Positions 16,469 through 25,627 of a stretch of DNA of 64,000 nucleotides are shown here, in pieces; the first letter of the stretch is position 1; the number at the start of each line of letters is the position of its first letter. Location: positions 7,235,501 to 7,299,500 of the forward strand of contig NZ_JACHNB010000001.1 of NCBI RefSeq assembly GCF_014205225.1, written 5' to 3'. The notes under the pieces were generated by a model. The model saw only the letters and a list, made by a program, of their open reading frames with translations, was not told the origin of the DNA and searched no databases. A program made the position numbers and the translations under genes. Source of the DNA: Actinoplanes octamycinicus (GTDB lineage Bacteria; Actinomycetota; Actinomycetes; Mycobacteriales; Micromonosporaceae).

Positions 16469-17070
16469 TCGTCGAGCTCCGGCAGTACACGCTGCGTCCC
16501 GGCCGCCGGGACGAGCTGATCGAGCTGTTCGACCGGGAGTTCGTCGAGTCGCAGGAGCGGCTGGGGATGAGCGTGCTCGGCCAGTTCCGCGACCGGGACC
16601 GGCCGGACGTGTTCGTCTGGCTGCGCGGCTTCCCCGACATGGCGGTGCGTGGCCGGGCCCTGCCGGAGTTCTACGGCGGCCCGGTGTGGCGCGAGCACGG
16701 CCCGGCGGCGAACGCCACGATGGTCGACTCGGACGACGTGCTGTTGCTGCGCGCGATCGTGCCACCGCCGCGGTCACCCCGCGACACCGGGCGACCGGCG
16801 TCCGCGCTGACCGCGACGATCTGGTACCGCGACCGGCCCTTCGACGACGAGTTCGAGCGGTGGTTCGCCGGTCAGGGCAGCGGCGCGGTCGCCGTCTTCA
16901 CCAGCGAGTATTCGGCGAACGACTTCCCGCGGCTGCCGGTGCGCGAGGGTGAGCACGCGTTCCTGTGGTTCTCCACGGAGGACGCCGAGGTGGCCGTGCC
17001 CGATCACTTCGCCGTGGTGAAGACCGAGCGGCTGAGTCTGACGCCGACCGCCCGGTCCGCCTTCCGCTAA
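16465..17070 (+). CDS. NIPSNAP-family protein
   Basis: This 201-residue protein begins IVELRQYTLRPGRRDELIELFDREFV, the typical start of NIPSNAP/ferredoxin-like dimeric alpha-beta barrel domains. A second, weaker copy of the fold follows (ATIWYRDRPFDDEFERWF). Bacterial members have no agreed function. The GTG start overlaps the Rrf2 stop (GTGA). The 3' end overlaps the next, convergent gene by four bases. Confidence 0.8.
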   Translation: MIVELRQYTLRPGRRDELIELFDREFVESQERLGMSVLGQFRDRDRPDVFVWLRGFPDMAVRGRALPEFYGGPVWREHGPAANATMVDSDDVLLLRAIVPPPRSPRDTGRPASALTATIWYRDRPFDDEFERWFAGQGSGAVAVFTSEYSANDFPRLPVREGEHAFLWFSTEDAEVAVPDHFAVVKTERLSLTPTARSAFR

Positions 17071-17567
17071 AGCTTTGCCGCCTCGGCGAACGGGATGGCC
17101 AGCACCGCCGGGGCGACCAGGGACACTGTCGACCCGTCGGTGAAGCGCAGCGCGAGCCTGCCCTCCGGGTCGCTGGCGGCGGCCGCGTCCACAGCGGCCC
17201 GCGGGCACTCCCAGGCGAGCGTCAACGCCGGCAAGACGTCGGGCTCGGCCCGCGAGAAGAGACGGCGCGGCCGTGGCCGGGCTGTCTCGGCGAGCAGCAA
17301 CAGGAGCAGCCGCGCGTCGGTGAGGGCGAGTGCCGCCGCCGACGTGTACTCCGGCAGGCGCTGATACAGCTCGGCCGCGAGTCCGCTGCCCGGCCCCGGC
17401 GGCGACCCGGTCAGCGGCCCCGGCACGCCCCCGGCGATCTTCGAGATCAGCGGCAGCCCGGACGGGCGGGCGACCCACAGCGCCGCCCGGTACGTCTCCC
17501 CCGGCGCCAGCCGCTCGCCGACCCGAGCCTGCAGCTCCGCCTGCCGCCGGGCCACCGCATCGGCCAC
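17067..17567 (-). CDS. conserved hypothetical protein (possible bacterial PH-like fold)
   Basis: This 166-residue protein is soluble. The first half is Pro/Gly-rich; the second half has alternating strands (AALALTDARLLLLLLAE, LALRFTDGSTVSLVAP) that recall PH-like domains of bacterial proteins, but no family is recognised. It starts with GTG at 17567, five bases after the stop of the bcp gene, so it is in the same operon. A link to peroxide defence is only contextual. Confidence 0.55.
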   Translation of the reverse strand: MADAVARRQAELQARVGERLAPGETYRAALWVARPSGLPLISKIAGGVPGPLTGSPPGPGSGLAAELYQRLPEYTSAAALALTDARLLLLLLAETARPRPRRLFSRAEPDVLPALTLAWECPRAAVDAAAASDPEGRLALRFTDGSTVSLVAPAVLAIPFAEAAKL

Positions 17568-17571
17568 CGGA

Positions 17572-18039
17572 TCAGGCCTTGGCCGCGGCCGCCACGCTGA
17601 GCGCCTGCGCCGCGTGCTGGTTCATGTCCAGCTCGCTGTGGATCACGTCGAGGATCGTCCGGTCGGTGCCGATCACGAAGGTCATCCGCTTGGTGCTCAG
17701 CGGGCCCAGGTTGAGCTTGCGCTTCACCCCGTACGCCGCGATCGTCGCCGACTCCGGGTCGGACAGCAGCGGGTAGTCGAAGGTGTAGGTCTCGGCGAAG
17801 AGCTTCTGCTTCTCGACCGGGTCCCGGCTGATCCCGACCCGCTGCACCCCGGCCTCGCGGTACTCGGCGGCCAGGTCGCGGAAGTGGCAGGCCTCCGCGG
17901 TGCAGCCCTTGGTCATCGCCCCGGGGTAGAAGAACAGGACCACGGGACCGTTGGCGAGCAGGTCGGTCAGCCGCCGCGGCGTGCCGTCCTGGTCGGGCAG
18001 TTCGAAGTCGGGTGCGATGTCGCCCTTGCCGATGCTCAT
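17572..18039 (-). CDS. bcp: peroxiredoxin (Bcp/PrxQ type)
   Basis: This 155-residue thioredoxin-fold peroxidase reduces hydrogen peroxide and organic hydroperoxides with electrons from thioredoxin. The peroxidatic cysteine is C46 in PGAMTKGCTAEACHFRD, with T43 completing the PxxxTxxC motif. C51, five residues on, is the resolving cysteine of the atypical PrxQ class. APDFELPDQDG is the usual N-terminus. The length is normal. The downstream hypothetical gene is co-transcribed. Confidence 0.93.
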   Translation of the reverse strand: MSIGKGDIAPDFELPDQDGTPRRLTDLLANGPVVLFFYPGAMTKGCTAEACHFRDLAAEYREAGVQRVGISRDPVEKQKLFAETYTFDYPLLSDPESATIAAYGVKRKLNLGPLSTKRMTFVIGTDRTILDVIHSELDMNQHAAQALSVAAAAKA

Positions 18040-18117
18040 CGCCGCAGCGTACGTGATCGAGGCGGTGCGGCAACTTCGCTGCCCTGGCCGGCCGGCTTCC
18101 CGGCCTGGTGCCGGTCT

Positions 18118-19809
18118 TCAGCTTCCGCTGACGGCCGCCACGATCCGGCGGATCTCCGTGACGTCCTTGACGGCGACCCGCACGTAGCGGTCGCGGAAGT
18201 CCGGCGAGAGCGGGGACACGTCCCGGACGAACACCCCGTGCTCCTCGCACCGGCCGCGCACCTCGGCGGCCATCCCCTCGCGGGCCAGCCGGACCAGCAC
18301 GAAGTTCGCCTCCGACTCGACCACCTCGACGTCCGCCGCCGAGCGCAGCCCGTCGGCGAGAGTCCGCCGCAGGTCCCCGGTGCGCTGCCAGCACCGCTGG
18401 TAGTGCCCGGGGTCCTGCAGCGCCCGGATCCCGGCGAGCTGCGCGGGCAGCGCCACCGGCCAGGGCGGCGACCAGCGGCGCAGGTCGGCGGCGAGCGGCC
18501 CGGACGCGACCAGGTAGCCGACCCGCAGGCCGGAGAGGGCGTAGGCCTTGGACATGGTCTTGCAGACGATCAGGTTGCCGGCCAGGGCCACCCGCGGCTC
18601 CAGCGTCTGTGCCGGGCCGGCATAGTCGACGTACGCCTCGTCCACCCAGATCGTGGTGCTCGCCGGCGCGGTCCGCAGCACCCGCCACAGCGCGTCGGCG
18701 TCGACGTGCCGGCCGGTCGGGTTGCCCGGGTTGACCAGCACCACCAGGTCGTACCCACGCTGCAGCGCCCGCTCCAGCTCGTCCAGGTCGAGCCGCCACC
18801 CGGTCTCCGGGCGCAGCCGCAGCACGTCCGCGCGGGCGCCGAGCTTCCCGACCAGGTGCGGGTACTCGCCGTAGGTCGGCTGCATGAGCAGCACCCGGGA
18901 GCCCGCGCCGATCAGCCGGGGCAGGCCCCGGTAGATCAGGTCGGACGAGCCGGCCCCGACCACGATCGCGTCCCGGTCCACGCCGCGGGCCTTGGCGATC
19001 TCGGTGATCAGCCCGTCCGCCTGGGCCGGCGGCGAGGTCCGCGCCAGCCAGGCCGGGTCCGCGGTCAGTGCGGCCAGCACGCCGGGCGCGGGCGGGAACC
19101 ACGCGTCCAGCACGTCCGCGGTGACGATGCGGTCCCGCCGGTCCAGCCGGTCGAAGCTGGTCCCGATCGCGTCGAAGGACCGGCCGCCGTGCGCGCAGTG
19201 CTCCGGCGACGCGTCGAACGGCACGTCCAGCTCCCACCGCACCAGTGCGCCGAGCCGGGGCAGCAGCCGCCGGTACCGCTGCGCGACGACGACCCGCCCG
19301 GCGGCCACGTCACCGCGCATCAGCCCGTAGCGCTGCGCGCCCGCGGTGAACTCCACGCCGGTCCGCCGCAGGCCCAGCCGGGCGTACATGTCCTGGGTCT
19401 CGGCCCGGCCCATCGCGATCACGCTCCGCCCGCCACGCGCGACGACCCAGCGCAGGACCGCGTACATCAGCAGGGCCGCCACCGGGCCACGGCGGTGCTT
19501 CGCGCGCACGGTCAGGGCCCGGATCTCGTACGGCGAATCGGCCCGCACCCGCCGCGCGGCCGCCTCGTTCAGGTACCGCTCGACGAAGTACCGCGGCGCC
19601 GACGGCGGCGTCAGGCTCACGAACCCGGCCAGCTCGTCCCCGGCCAGCACCAGCAGGTGCACGTTCCCGCTGTCGGCCGGCTCGTCCAGGCGCCCGCGCG
19701 GATCGATCGGGTACTGCCGCAGCTCGACCGCGTACACCTCATGCCGCAACCGGAAGATCTCGTCCCGGTCCTGGTGCGTGGCGACCCGGACGGTGAACGG
19801 TCCTGACAT
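18118..19809 (-). CDS. GNAT acetyltransferase-like domain fused to a class I/II PLP aminotransferase
   Basis: This 563-residue two-domain protein has a GNAT-type acyltransferase fold at about 1-170 (LTVRAKHRRGPVAALLMYAVLRW is the acetyl-CoA loop region). From about 215 it is a HisC/CobD-like aminotransferase: NPGNPTG (360-366), WVDEAYVDY and the PLP-binding lysine K421 in MSKAYALSGLR. In the histidinol-phosphate aminotransferase class these enzymes act on amino-acid-like substrates, and the fusion suggests amination and N-acylation of one intermediate. The ATG at 19809 follows GGAGAGG. No biosynthetic partner lies nearby. The fusion is real in this sequence, as there is no stop or restart between domains. 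Confidence 0.85.
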   Translation of the reverse strand: MSGPFTVRVATHQDRDEIFRLRHEVYAVELRQYPIDPRGRLDEPADSGNVHLLVLAGDELAGFVSLTPPSAPRYFVERYLNEAAARRVRADSPYEIRALTVRAKHRRGPVAALLMYAVLRWVVARGGRSVIAMGRAETQDMYARLGLRRTGVEFTAGAQRYGLMRGDVAAGRVVVAQRYRRLLPRLGALVRWELDVPFDASPEHCAHGGRSFDAIGTSFDRLDRRDRIVTADVLDAWFPPAPGVLAALTADPAWLARTSPPAQADGLITEIAKARGVDRDAIVVGAGSSDLIYRGLPRLIGAGSRVLLMQPTYGEYPHLVGKLGARADVLRLRPETGWRLDLDELERALQRGYDLVVLVNPGNPTGRHVDADALWRVLRTAPASTTIWVDEAYVDYAGPAQTLEPRVALAGNLIVCKTMSKAYALSGLRVGYLVASGPLAADLRRWSPPWPVALPAQLAGIRALQDPGHYQRCWQRTGDLRRTLADGLRSAADVEVVESEANFVLVRLAREGMAAEVRGRCEEHGVFVRDVSPLSPDFRDRYVRVAVKDVTEIRRIVAAVSGS

Positions 19810-19866
19810 GCGGCGATCCTCTCCTCGCGGACCGCTTGACGCTACACAGCCACAACCATTTTCTTG

Positions 19867-20032
19867 TACGACCGGGAGCCCCGTGCCGATCGGCACGCCA
19901 CGGCCGCGGCCCGCCCGGGCCGCGACGCGGCCTGCGGTCGCAGCGGGACCACCAGCCGGGCCGCGGCCCGCGTCGCGGCCTGGCGCAGCGCACGATCCTG
20001 GCGGGCCGACCGGCACGGGGCTCCCGGTCGTA
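19867..20032. repeat. nested long inverted repeat (28-bp outer arms, 13-bp inner arms)
   Basis: The outer arms are 19867-19894 and 20005-20032 (27 of 28 bases complementary). The inner arms are GGCCGCGACGCGG (19918-19930) and CCGCGTCGCGGCC (19968-19980). The whole 166 bases can fold into one long structure. It lies in the 271-base gap between the roadblock gene (stop 20081) and the GNAT-aminotransferase gene (start 19809), both minus strand. It could be a terminator-like structure, a MITE or a REP-type repeat. No transposase gene is nearby. Confidence 0.75.
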
Positions 20033-20080
20033 CCGAAAGAATCGTCGGAGAACGACCCGCAGCGGTCCGGCGGCGAGGGC

Positions 20081-20485
20081 TCAGGTGCCGGCCGGGCGCG
20101 GGGCCGGGGACAGGTATTCGCCGATCCGCTCCACCAGCAGGGCCATCTCGTAGCCGACCTGGCCGAGGTCGCAGTCGTTGGAGGCGAGCACGGTCATCGA
20201 CGAGCCGTTGCTGATCGACATCAGGAACAGGTAGCCGCTCTGCATCTGGATGATGGTCTGCTTCACCACGCCGCCGGTGATCAGCGCCGCCGCGCCGGTG
20301 GTCAGGCTGACCACGCCGCTGACGATGGCGGACAGCTGGCCGGCCGGCTCGCCGGGCAGGTCCTTGGAGGCGGCCAGCAGCATGCCGTCGGCGGAGACCA
20401 CCACGACGTGCGCGACGCCCGAGGTGCCCTCCGCGAAGTCGTCGAGCAGCCAGCTCAGGTCCTGCATGGTGGGGACTGTGGTCAC
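20081..20485 (-). CDS. roadblock/LC7-domain protein (conservon CvnB-like)
   Basis: The 134-residue roadblock/LC7 fold has the typical DLSWLLDDFAEGTSGVAHVVVVSADGMLLAAS opening, then a second strand-helix set (KQTIIQMQSGYLFLMSI). In actinomycete conservons such proteins work with a membrane kinase (CvnA), a DUF742 protein and a small GTPase, as in G-protein-like signalling. The GTG start at 20485 overlaps the kinase stop (GTGA). The DUF742 and GTPase genes are missing here. Confidence 0.88.
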   Translation of the reverse strand: MTTVPTMQDLSWLLDDFAEGTSGVAHVVVVSADGMLLAASKDLPGEPAGQLSAIVSGVVSLTTGAAALITGGVVKQTIIQMQSGYLFLMSISNGSSMTVLASNDCDLGQVGYEMALLVERIGEYLSPAPRPAGT

Positions 20486-22905
20486 CGCTCGTTCTCCTTG
20501 TCACCGGGATGGGCGGCAGTGGTCAGCCGGCCTCGTTGCACCGCGTTGGTGAAGGTGGACAGGCTCCGCATCGCCTCGGGGTCGCGGCGGAACGTGGCCG
20601 TCGGGGCGGGCACCGCACCCGGCACCAGCTGGGCCTGCGGGGTGCGCCGCGGCAGCCCGGTGGCCGTGGTGCCGGCAGCGACCGGGGCGGCCGCCGCGGA
20701 GGCCCGCTGCCAGCCGTCGTCGGCCCGCATCCGCCAGCGGTCCTCCGCGGACGGCCGGGGTTTGGGGACGGCCGGCGGCGCCGCGATCGGCTGCGCCGGG
20801 GCCGGCGCGTACCCCGCGGTCGGCAGGCCGCGCGGCACGGCCGGGCCCGTCGCGGCCGCGGTGTCGAACCAGGCCACCTGCATCTCCATCTTGATCGGCG
20901 TGGCGGTCCGCCCGCCGCGCCGGACCGGTTCCATCGGCGGGGCCGGCGGCGCGACCGGAGCCGGCTGCGCCAGCTTCACCAGGATCTCGGCCGGCAGCAT
21001 CACCTCGGCGACCGTCCCGCCCATCGGGCTGGGGATCAGCCGGACCCGGATGCCGCGCCGGGCCGCCAGCCGGGCCACCACCGCGAAACCCATCAGCCGG
21101 AACGCGGTGACGTCCACCTCGGCCGGCTCGGCCAGCCGCTTGTTGATCGCCTTGCGCTGCTCCTCGGAGATGCCCAGGCCACGGTCCTCGATCTGGATCA
21201 CCACCTGGCTGTCGACCCGCTGCCCGTGAGCCACCACCTGGGTGCGTGGCGGGGAGAACCGGGTGCCGTTGTCGAGCAGCTCGGCGATCAGCCGGACCAC
21301 CTCGCCGACCGCGGCGGCGGCGATCCCGACGTCCCGGTCGACCACCCCGAAGTCGACCCGGTTGTACTGCTCCACCTCGGACTGGGCGGCCCGCAGCACG
21401 TCGAGCAGCGAGGCGTCCTCGCGGCGCGGCGCCCCCGGCTCGGCGCCGGCCAGCACCAGCAGGTTCTCGTCGTTGCGGCGCATCCGGGTGGCCAGGTGGT
21501 CCAGGTCGAAGAGCCGGGCCAGCCGCTGCGGGTCCTGCTCGCCGCCCTCGATCTGGTCCAGCTCGCGGATCATCTTGTCGACCAGCCGCTGGCTGCGCCG
21601 GGCCAGGCTGACGAACATCGTCGACACGCTGGTGCGCCAGGCGGCCTGCTCGGCGGCCACCCGGACGGCTTCCCGGTGCACCACCTCGAACGCCTTGGCC
21701 ACCTGCCCGAACTCGTCCTGGCCGGTCAGCCGGATCGGGTTGCGGATCTCCGCGACCACCCGGTCGACGCCGCCGTTGTCCAGGTCGCTGGCGTCCTTGA
21801 GCCGGTGCACCGCGTCCGGCAGCTCCCGGTTGGCCACGGTGAGCGCGCCGTCGCGCAGCCGGTGCGCCGCGGAGTTCAGGTTGCGGGCCAGCAGGATCGC
21901 CAGCGCGACCCCGATGGCCAGCACCAGCAGCACCAGCAGGCCCTCGATCCGCAGCCGCCAGGCGGCGCCGGCGCTGTCGTCCTCGGCGACCGCGAGCGCC
22001 CGGTCCTGCAGCTGCTGCTCGGCGGTACGCAGCAGCGCGAGCACACCGTCGTAGGCCTTGAGCAGCTCGTCCATCTTGGCCGCGCCCGGACCGACCAGCC
22101 GGGTGTTCAGCCCGTCGGCGGCGCCCATCCGGGCATCCGCGAGGATCGCCTCGACCAGGCCGACCTGGTCGCGCGCGGCCAGCGTCCGGAAGCTGGCGAA
22201 GGCCGCGTCCCGGGTCGCCTGCGCGGCGATCAGCTGCTGCTCGCGCACCGCGGTCAGCTCACCGGTGATCCGCACCGAGTAGGCGATCGCCTCCTGCTGG
22301 GCGATGGCCGTCCCGATCCGGCTGAACGCGCCCAGCGCCCGCAGCGCGTCGGCAACCGGCCCCGGCTCGGCGACCTGACCGACCGACTCCTCGAAACCGG
22401 CGATCCCGGCGAGCACGTCGCCGTAGCGCAGCACCGCGCTGGCCACGCTGAAGTCGGCCTTGCCCTCGACGTCCTCGCGCAGGTCGGTGAGCTTGCCGAG
22501 CTGCTCGTCGATCACCGACAGCTTGTCCCGCACCCGGCTCGGGATGTCGTCGGTGCCGGCCCGCGCCGTGCGGAACACCGCGATCCGCGCGTCGGTCTGC
22601 CCGACCCGCATCTGGTAGTCGGCCTGGCCGGTGCTCTGCTCGACCAGGTAGGCCACCGCGGCCAGCCGCTCGGAGTGCACCAGCCGGTTCAACGCGGCCA
22701 GCTCGGTGCCGAGCCGGGTGAGCTGCGCGATCCGGTCCGAATCGGAGGCCGTGCCGCTGACGTCGATCAGCCGGGCGGTGCCCAGCGCCAGCACCGCGGT
22801 CAGCGGGATCACCATGAGACCGGCCAGTTTGGCGCGGATCCGCACGTCACGCAGGCGCGGAAGGAGACGCCGGCGCACGGTGGAGCCGTGGGATCCCGCG
22901 CTCAC
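20482..22905 (-). CDS. nitrate-sensor-type membrane histidine kinase (conservon CvnA-like)
   Basis: This 807-residue protein has membrane helix 1 at about 27-46, a large extracytoplasmic helical sensor region of NIT type and helix 2 at about 316-338. HAMP and coiled region follow, then an HATPase domain (N-box ELLDNGTRFSPP, G-box DRGLGIS, and GGTVAEVMLP) and a Pro/Ala-rich tail of ~150 residues. The usual H-box of histidine kinases is unclear, as is normal for CvnA proteins. GTG 22905 follows GAAGGAG; the ORF start at 22947 lacks a site. It is the first gene of the two-gene unit with the roadblock protein. Confidence 0.9.
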   Translation of the reverse strand: MSAGSHGSTVRRRLLPRLRDVRIRAKLAGLMVIPLTAVLALGTARLIDVSGTASDSDRIAQLTRLGTELAALNRLVHSERLAAVAYLVEQSTGQADYQMRVGQTDARIAVFRTARAGTDDIPSRVRDKLSVIDEQLGKLTDLREDVEGKADFSVASAVLRYGDVLAGIAGFEESVGQVAEPGPVADALRALGAFSRIGTAIAQQEAIAYSVRITGELTAVREQQLIAAQATRDAAFASFRTLAARDQVGLVEAILADARMGAADGLNTRLVGPGAAKMDELLKAYDGVLALLRTAEQQLQDRALAVAEDDSAGAAWRLRIEGLLVLLVLAIGVALAILLARNLNSAAHRLRDGALTVANRELPDAVHRLKDASDLDNGGVDRVVAEIRNPIRLTGQDEFGQVAKAFEVVHREAVRVAAEQAAWRTSVSTMFVSLARRSQRLVDKMIRELDQIEGGEQDPQRLARLFDLDHLATRMRRNDENLLVLAGAEPGAPRREDASLLDVLRAAQSEVEQYNRVDFGVVDRDVGIAAAAVGEVVRLIAELLDNGTRFSPPRTQVVAHGQRVDSQVVIQIEDRGLGISEEQRKAINKRLAEPAEVDVTAFRLMGFAVVARLAARRGIRVRLIPSPMGGTVAEVMLPAEILVKLAQPAPVAPPAPPMEPVRRGGRTATPIKMEMQVAWFDTAAATGPAVPRGLPTAGYAPAPAQPIAAPPAVPKPRPSAEDRWRMRADDGWQRASAAAAPVAAGTTATGLPRRTPQAQLVPGAVPAPTATFRRDPEAMRSLSTFTNAVQRGRLTTAAHPGDKENER

Positions 22906-23064
22906 GGAAACTCCTTCGATCAGCCCGCGCTGTTTCGGGGGAAGCACGGAATGAAATAGATCGTCGAAGATTCCATCAGAAGATCAAGCAGATGGGAAGT
23001 GCCGGGCCGGCCCCGCGGGCCGCGCTCCGCCGGGCCGGCACCCGATCCACTGCGGCCTCGGCCG

Positions 23065-23889
23065 CTAAGCTCCCTGTGCCTCGATCGCCACCGGCTGCCA
23101 CCGCTGCCACTCGGCGAGCCGGGACTCGTAGTCGGCGGTGGCGATGCCCAGCGGCGCCGACCCGAAGAAGATCCGCAGTGGCGGGTTGTCGGCGTCGACC
23201 ACCTTCAGGATCGCCGACCGGGTCGCGGCCGGGTCACCCGGGTTCGACGCCCGGCCCTTGCGCGCCTCCGCGGCCTGCACCCGCACCGCGTCGTACACCG
23301 GTTTGGCCGTCGCGTGCCGAGCCGACGAACCGCCCCAGTCGGTGCCGAAGGCGCCCGGCTCGACCAGCGTCACCTTGATCCCGAACGCGGCCACCTCCTG
23401 CGCGAGCGCCTGACTGAACCCTTCGAGCGCCCATTTGGAGGCGTTGTAGATCCCGATGTTCGGAAACGCCGAGACGCCACCGATCGACGACACCTGGATG
23501 ATGTTGCCGCCGCCGCTCTCCCGCAGGTAGGGCAGCGCCCCCTGGGTGACCCACAGCGCCCCGAAGACGTTGGTCTCGAACTGGTCCCGGGCCTCCCGCT
23601 CGCTGATCTCCTCGATCATGCCGAACTGCCCGTAACCGGCGTTGTTGACCACCACGTCGAGGCGCCCGAAGTGCTGATAGGCCCGCTCCAGCGCGGCCAG
23701 CGCCGCCTCCCGGTCGGTCACGTCCAGGGCGAGCGGCAGGAGCCGGTCGCCGTACTTCGCCGCGAGGTCGTCGAGCGAGGACACGTTCCGGGCGGTCGCG
23801 GCGACCCGGTCGCCACGGTCGAGGGCGGCCTCCGCCCACTCCCGGCCGAAGCCGCGGGAGGTGCCGGTGATGAACCACGTCCTGGCCAT
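23065..23889 (-). CDS. short-chain dehydrogenase/reductase
   Basis: This 274-residue classical SDR has the cofactor site TGTSRGFG near the N-terminus, NNAGYG, and the catalytic Ser and YNASK (Y-x-x-x-K). It belongs to the oxidoreductase subgroup with FNTNxFG-like QFETNVFGAL. The substrate is unknown. The ATG at 23889 is chosen because GAAAGG lies nine bases upstream; the ATG at 23898 is too close to it. Confidence 0.9.
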   Translation of the reverse strand: MARTWFITGTSRGFGREWAEAALDRGDRVAATARNVSSLDDLAAKYGDRLLPLALDVTDREAALAALERAYQHFGRLDVVVNNAGYGQFGMIEEISEREARDQFETNVFGALWVTQGALPYLRESGGGNIIQVSSIGGVSAFPNIGIYNASKWALEGFSQALAQEVAAFGIKVTLVEPGAFGTDWGGSSARHATAKPVYDAVRVQAAEARKGRASNPGDPAATRSAILKVVDADNPPLRIFFGSAPLGIATADYESRLAEWQRWQPVAIEAQGA

Positions 23890-23976
23890 CGGATACATCC
23901 TTTCTCCGGAGGTCACCTCCACTCTTATCCCGCCGGCCGCCGGATCCGCCCGGGATCCCGGTCACACCGATCGAGA

Positions 23977-25458
23977 TCAGGACCGGTCTCCGGTACGCCG
24001 GGCAGCCGACGGCCGAGCAGGAGCACCCTCGGACAGCGCGGCGCGCCGGCGGCCGTAGACCAGATAGACACCCAGGCCGACGGCCATCCAGACGAGGAAG
24101 CGCAGCCAGGTCTCCACCGACAGGTTGGTCATCAGGTAGAGGCAGGCCAGCGCCGACAGCACCGGGACCACCGGCGACAGCGGCACCCGGAACGCGCGGT
24201 TCAGCCCCGGGCGGGTGCGCCGCAGCACCGGCACCGCGATCGAGACGACGACGAACGCGAACAGCGTGCCGATGCTGACCAGGTTGGCCAGCGACGACAG
24301 CGGCACGAAACCGGCCAGCGCGGCCACCCCGAGGGTGACCCCGATCGTCGTCCGGTACGGCGTGCCCCACCGCGGGTGCACCGCGCCGACCGCCGGCGGC
24401 AGCAGGCCGTCCCGGGACATGGCGAACCCGATCCGCCCGATCGCCACGATGTCCACCAGGATCACGCTGGTCAGCCCGGCCACCGCGGCGATCGACACCA
24501 GCGTGGACGCCCAGCCGGCGCCGACCGCGGAGAACGCCGAGGCGATCGGCGCGCCCGGGTCGATCTGCCGGTAGTCGACCATGCCGACCAGCACGAACGA
24601 CACGGCGATGTAGAGCAGCGCGGAGACGCCGAGCGTGCCGAACAGCCCGAGCGGCAGGTCACGGCGCGGACGGCGGGTCTCCTCGCCGAGGTTCGCCACC
24701 GCCTCGAAGCCGGTGTAGGCGAAGAACACCACCGCCGCGGCGGTCAGCACGCCGGCCATCCCGTACGTCGAGGGCGCCAGCCCGAACAGCACCTGGGTCA
24801 GCGGCCGGGCCAGCCCGGACTCGTCGGCGGCGGGCGGCTCGGCGGCCGGCACGAACGGGGAGAGGTTGGCCGCCTTGACGAAGAACAACCCGGCCACCAC
24901 GACGAACACGCAGACCGCGATCTTCACGACCACCAGCACGTTGGTGACCCGGGACGACTGCCGGATGCCGGCCGCCGCGACCGCCCCGAGCACCAGCGTG
25001 ATCACGATGGCGCCGACGTTGACGACGCTGCCCTCGCCGAAGATCGTGCCCGGCAGGTCGAGCAGCTCGGCGAGGTAGCCGGACCAGCCGCGGGCCACCA
25101 CGGCGGCGCCCAGGGCGAACTCCAGCACCAGGTCCCACCCGATGATCCAGGCGAAGATCTCGCCGAGCGTCGCGTACGCGTAGGTGTAGGCGCTGCCCGC
25201 GGTCGGCACGCTGGAGGCCAGCTCGGCGTAGCAGAGCGCGGCCAGCAGGCTCACCACCCCGGCCAGCAGGAACGCCACAGTGACCGCGGGCCCGGCGTGA
25301 TCGCGCGCCTCGATCCCGGTGAGCGTGAAGATCCCGGTGCCGATCACGATCCCGATGCCGAAGCCCATCAGGTCCAGCGGGCCGAGCCGCCGCGACAGCC
25401 GCTGCTCGCCGTCCTGCTCGGCCTGTGCCAGGACGTCCTCGACGGGTTTGGTGCGCAT
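23977..25458 (-). CDS. APC-superfamily amino acid permease
   Basis: This ~493-residue protein has about twelve membrane helices. The signature helix GFGIGIVIGTGIFTLTG and the motif FFAYTGFEAVANLGEE are those of cationic amino-acid transporters (CAT/YfnA type). The C-terminus is short and Arg-rich. ATG 25458 matches the family start MRTKPVEDVLAQ; ATG 25467 lies nine bases upstream in the same frame. It stands alone, and the preceding gene is divergent. Confidence 0.9.
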   Translation of the reverse strand: MRTKPVEDVLAQAEQDGEQRLSRRLGPLDLMGFGIGIVIGTGIFTLTGIEARDHAGPAVTVAFLLAGVVSLLAALCYAELASSVPTAGSAYTYAYATLGEIFAWIIGWDLVLEFALGAAVVARGWSGYLAELLDLPGTIFGEGSVVNVGAIVITLVLGAVAAAGIRQSSRVTNVLVVVKIAVCVFVVVAGLFFVKAANLSPFVPAAEPPAADESGLARPLTQVLFGLAPSTYGMAGVLTAAAVVFFAYTGFEAVANLGEETRRPRRDLPLGLFGTLGVSALLYIAVSFVLVGMVDYRQIDPGAPIASAFSAVGAGWASTLVSIAAVAGLTSVILVDIVAIGRIGFAMSRDGLLPPAVGAVHPRWGTPYRTTIGVTLGVAALAGFVPLSSLANLVSIGTLFAFVVVSIAVPVLRRTRPGLNRAFRVPLSPVVPVLSALACLYLMTNLSVETWLRFLVWMAVGLGVYLVYGRRRAALSEGAPARPSAARRTGDRS

Positions 25459-25627
25459 CACCGACATGATCGCGGCATACCCGGCGACGAGCCGGACAAT
25501 CCGTCGCTGTTCGAGGTGATCGGGGACGTTCCGAACAGTGCGGATACGTTCGGCGCGGTTGCCGGACGCGAGCGTGGCTGATGGTTTGGGGCGGTCATCG
25601 CAGGACCCCGACCAGGAAGGCAGTCCC

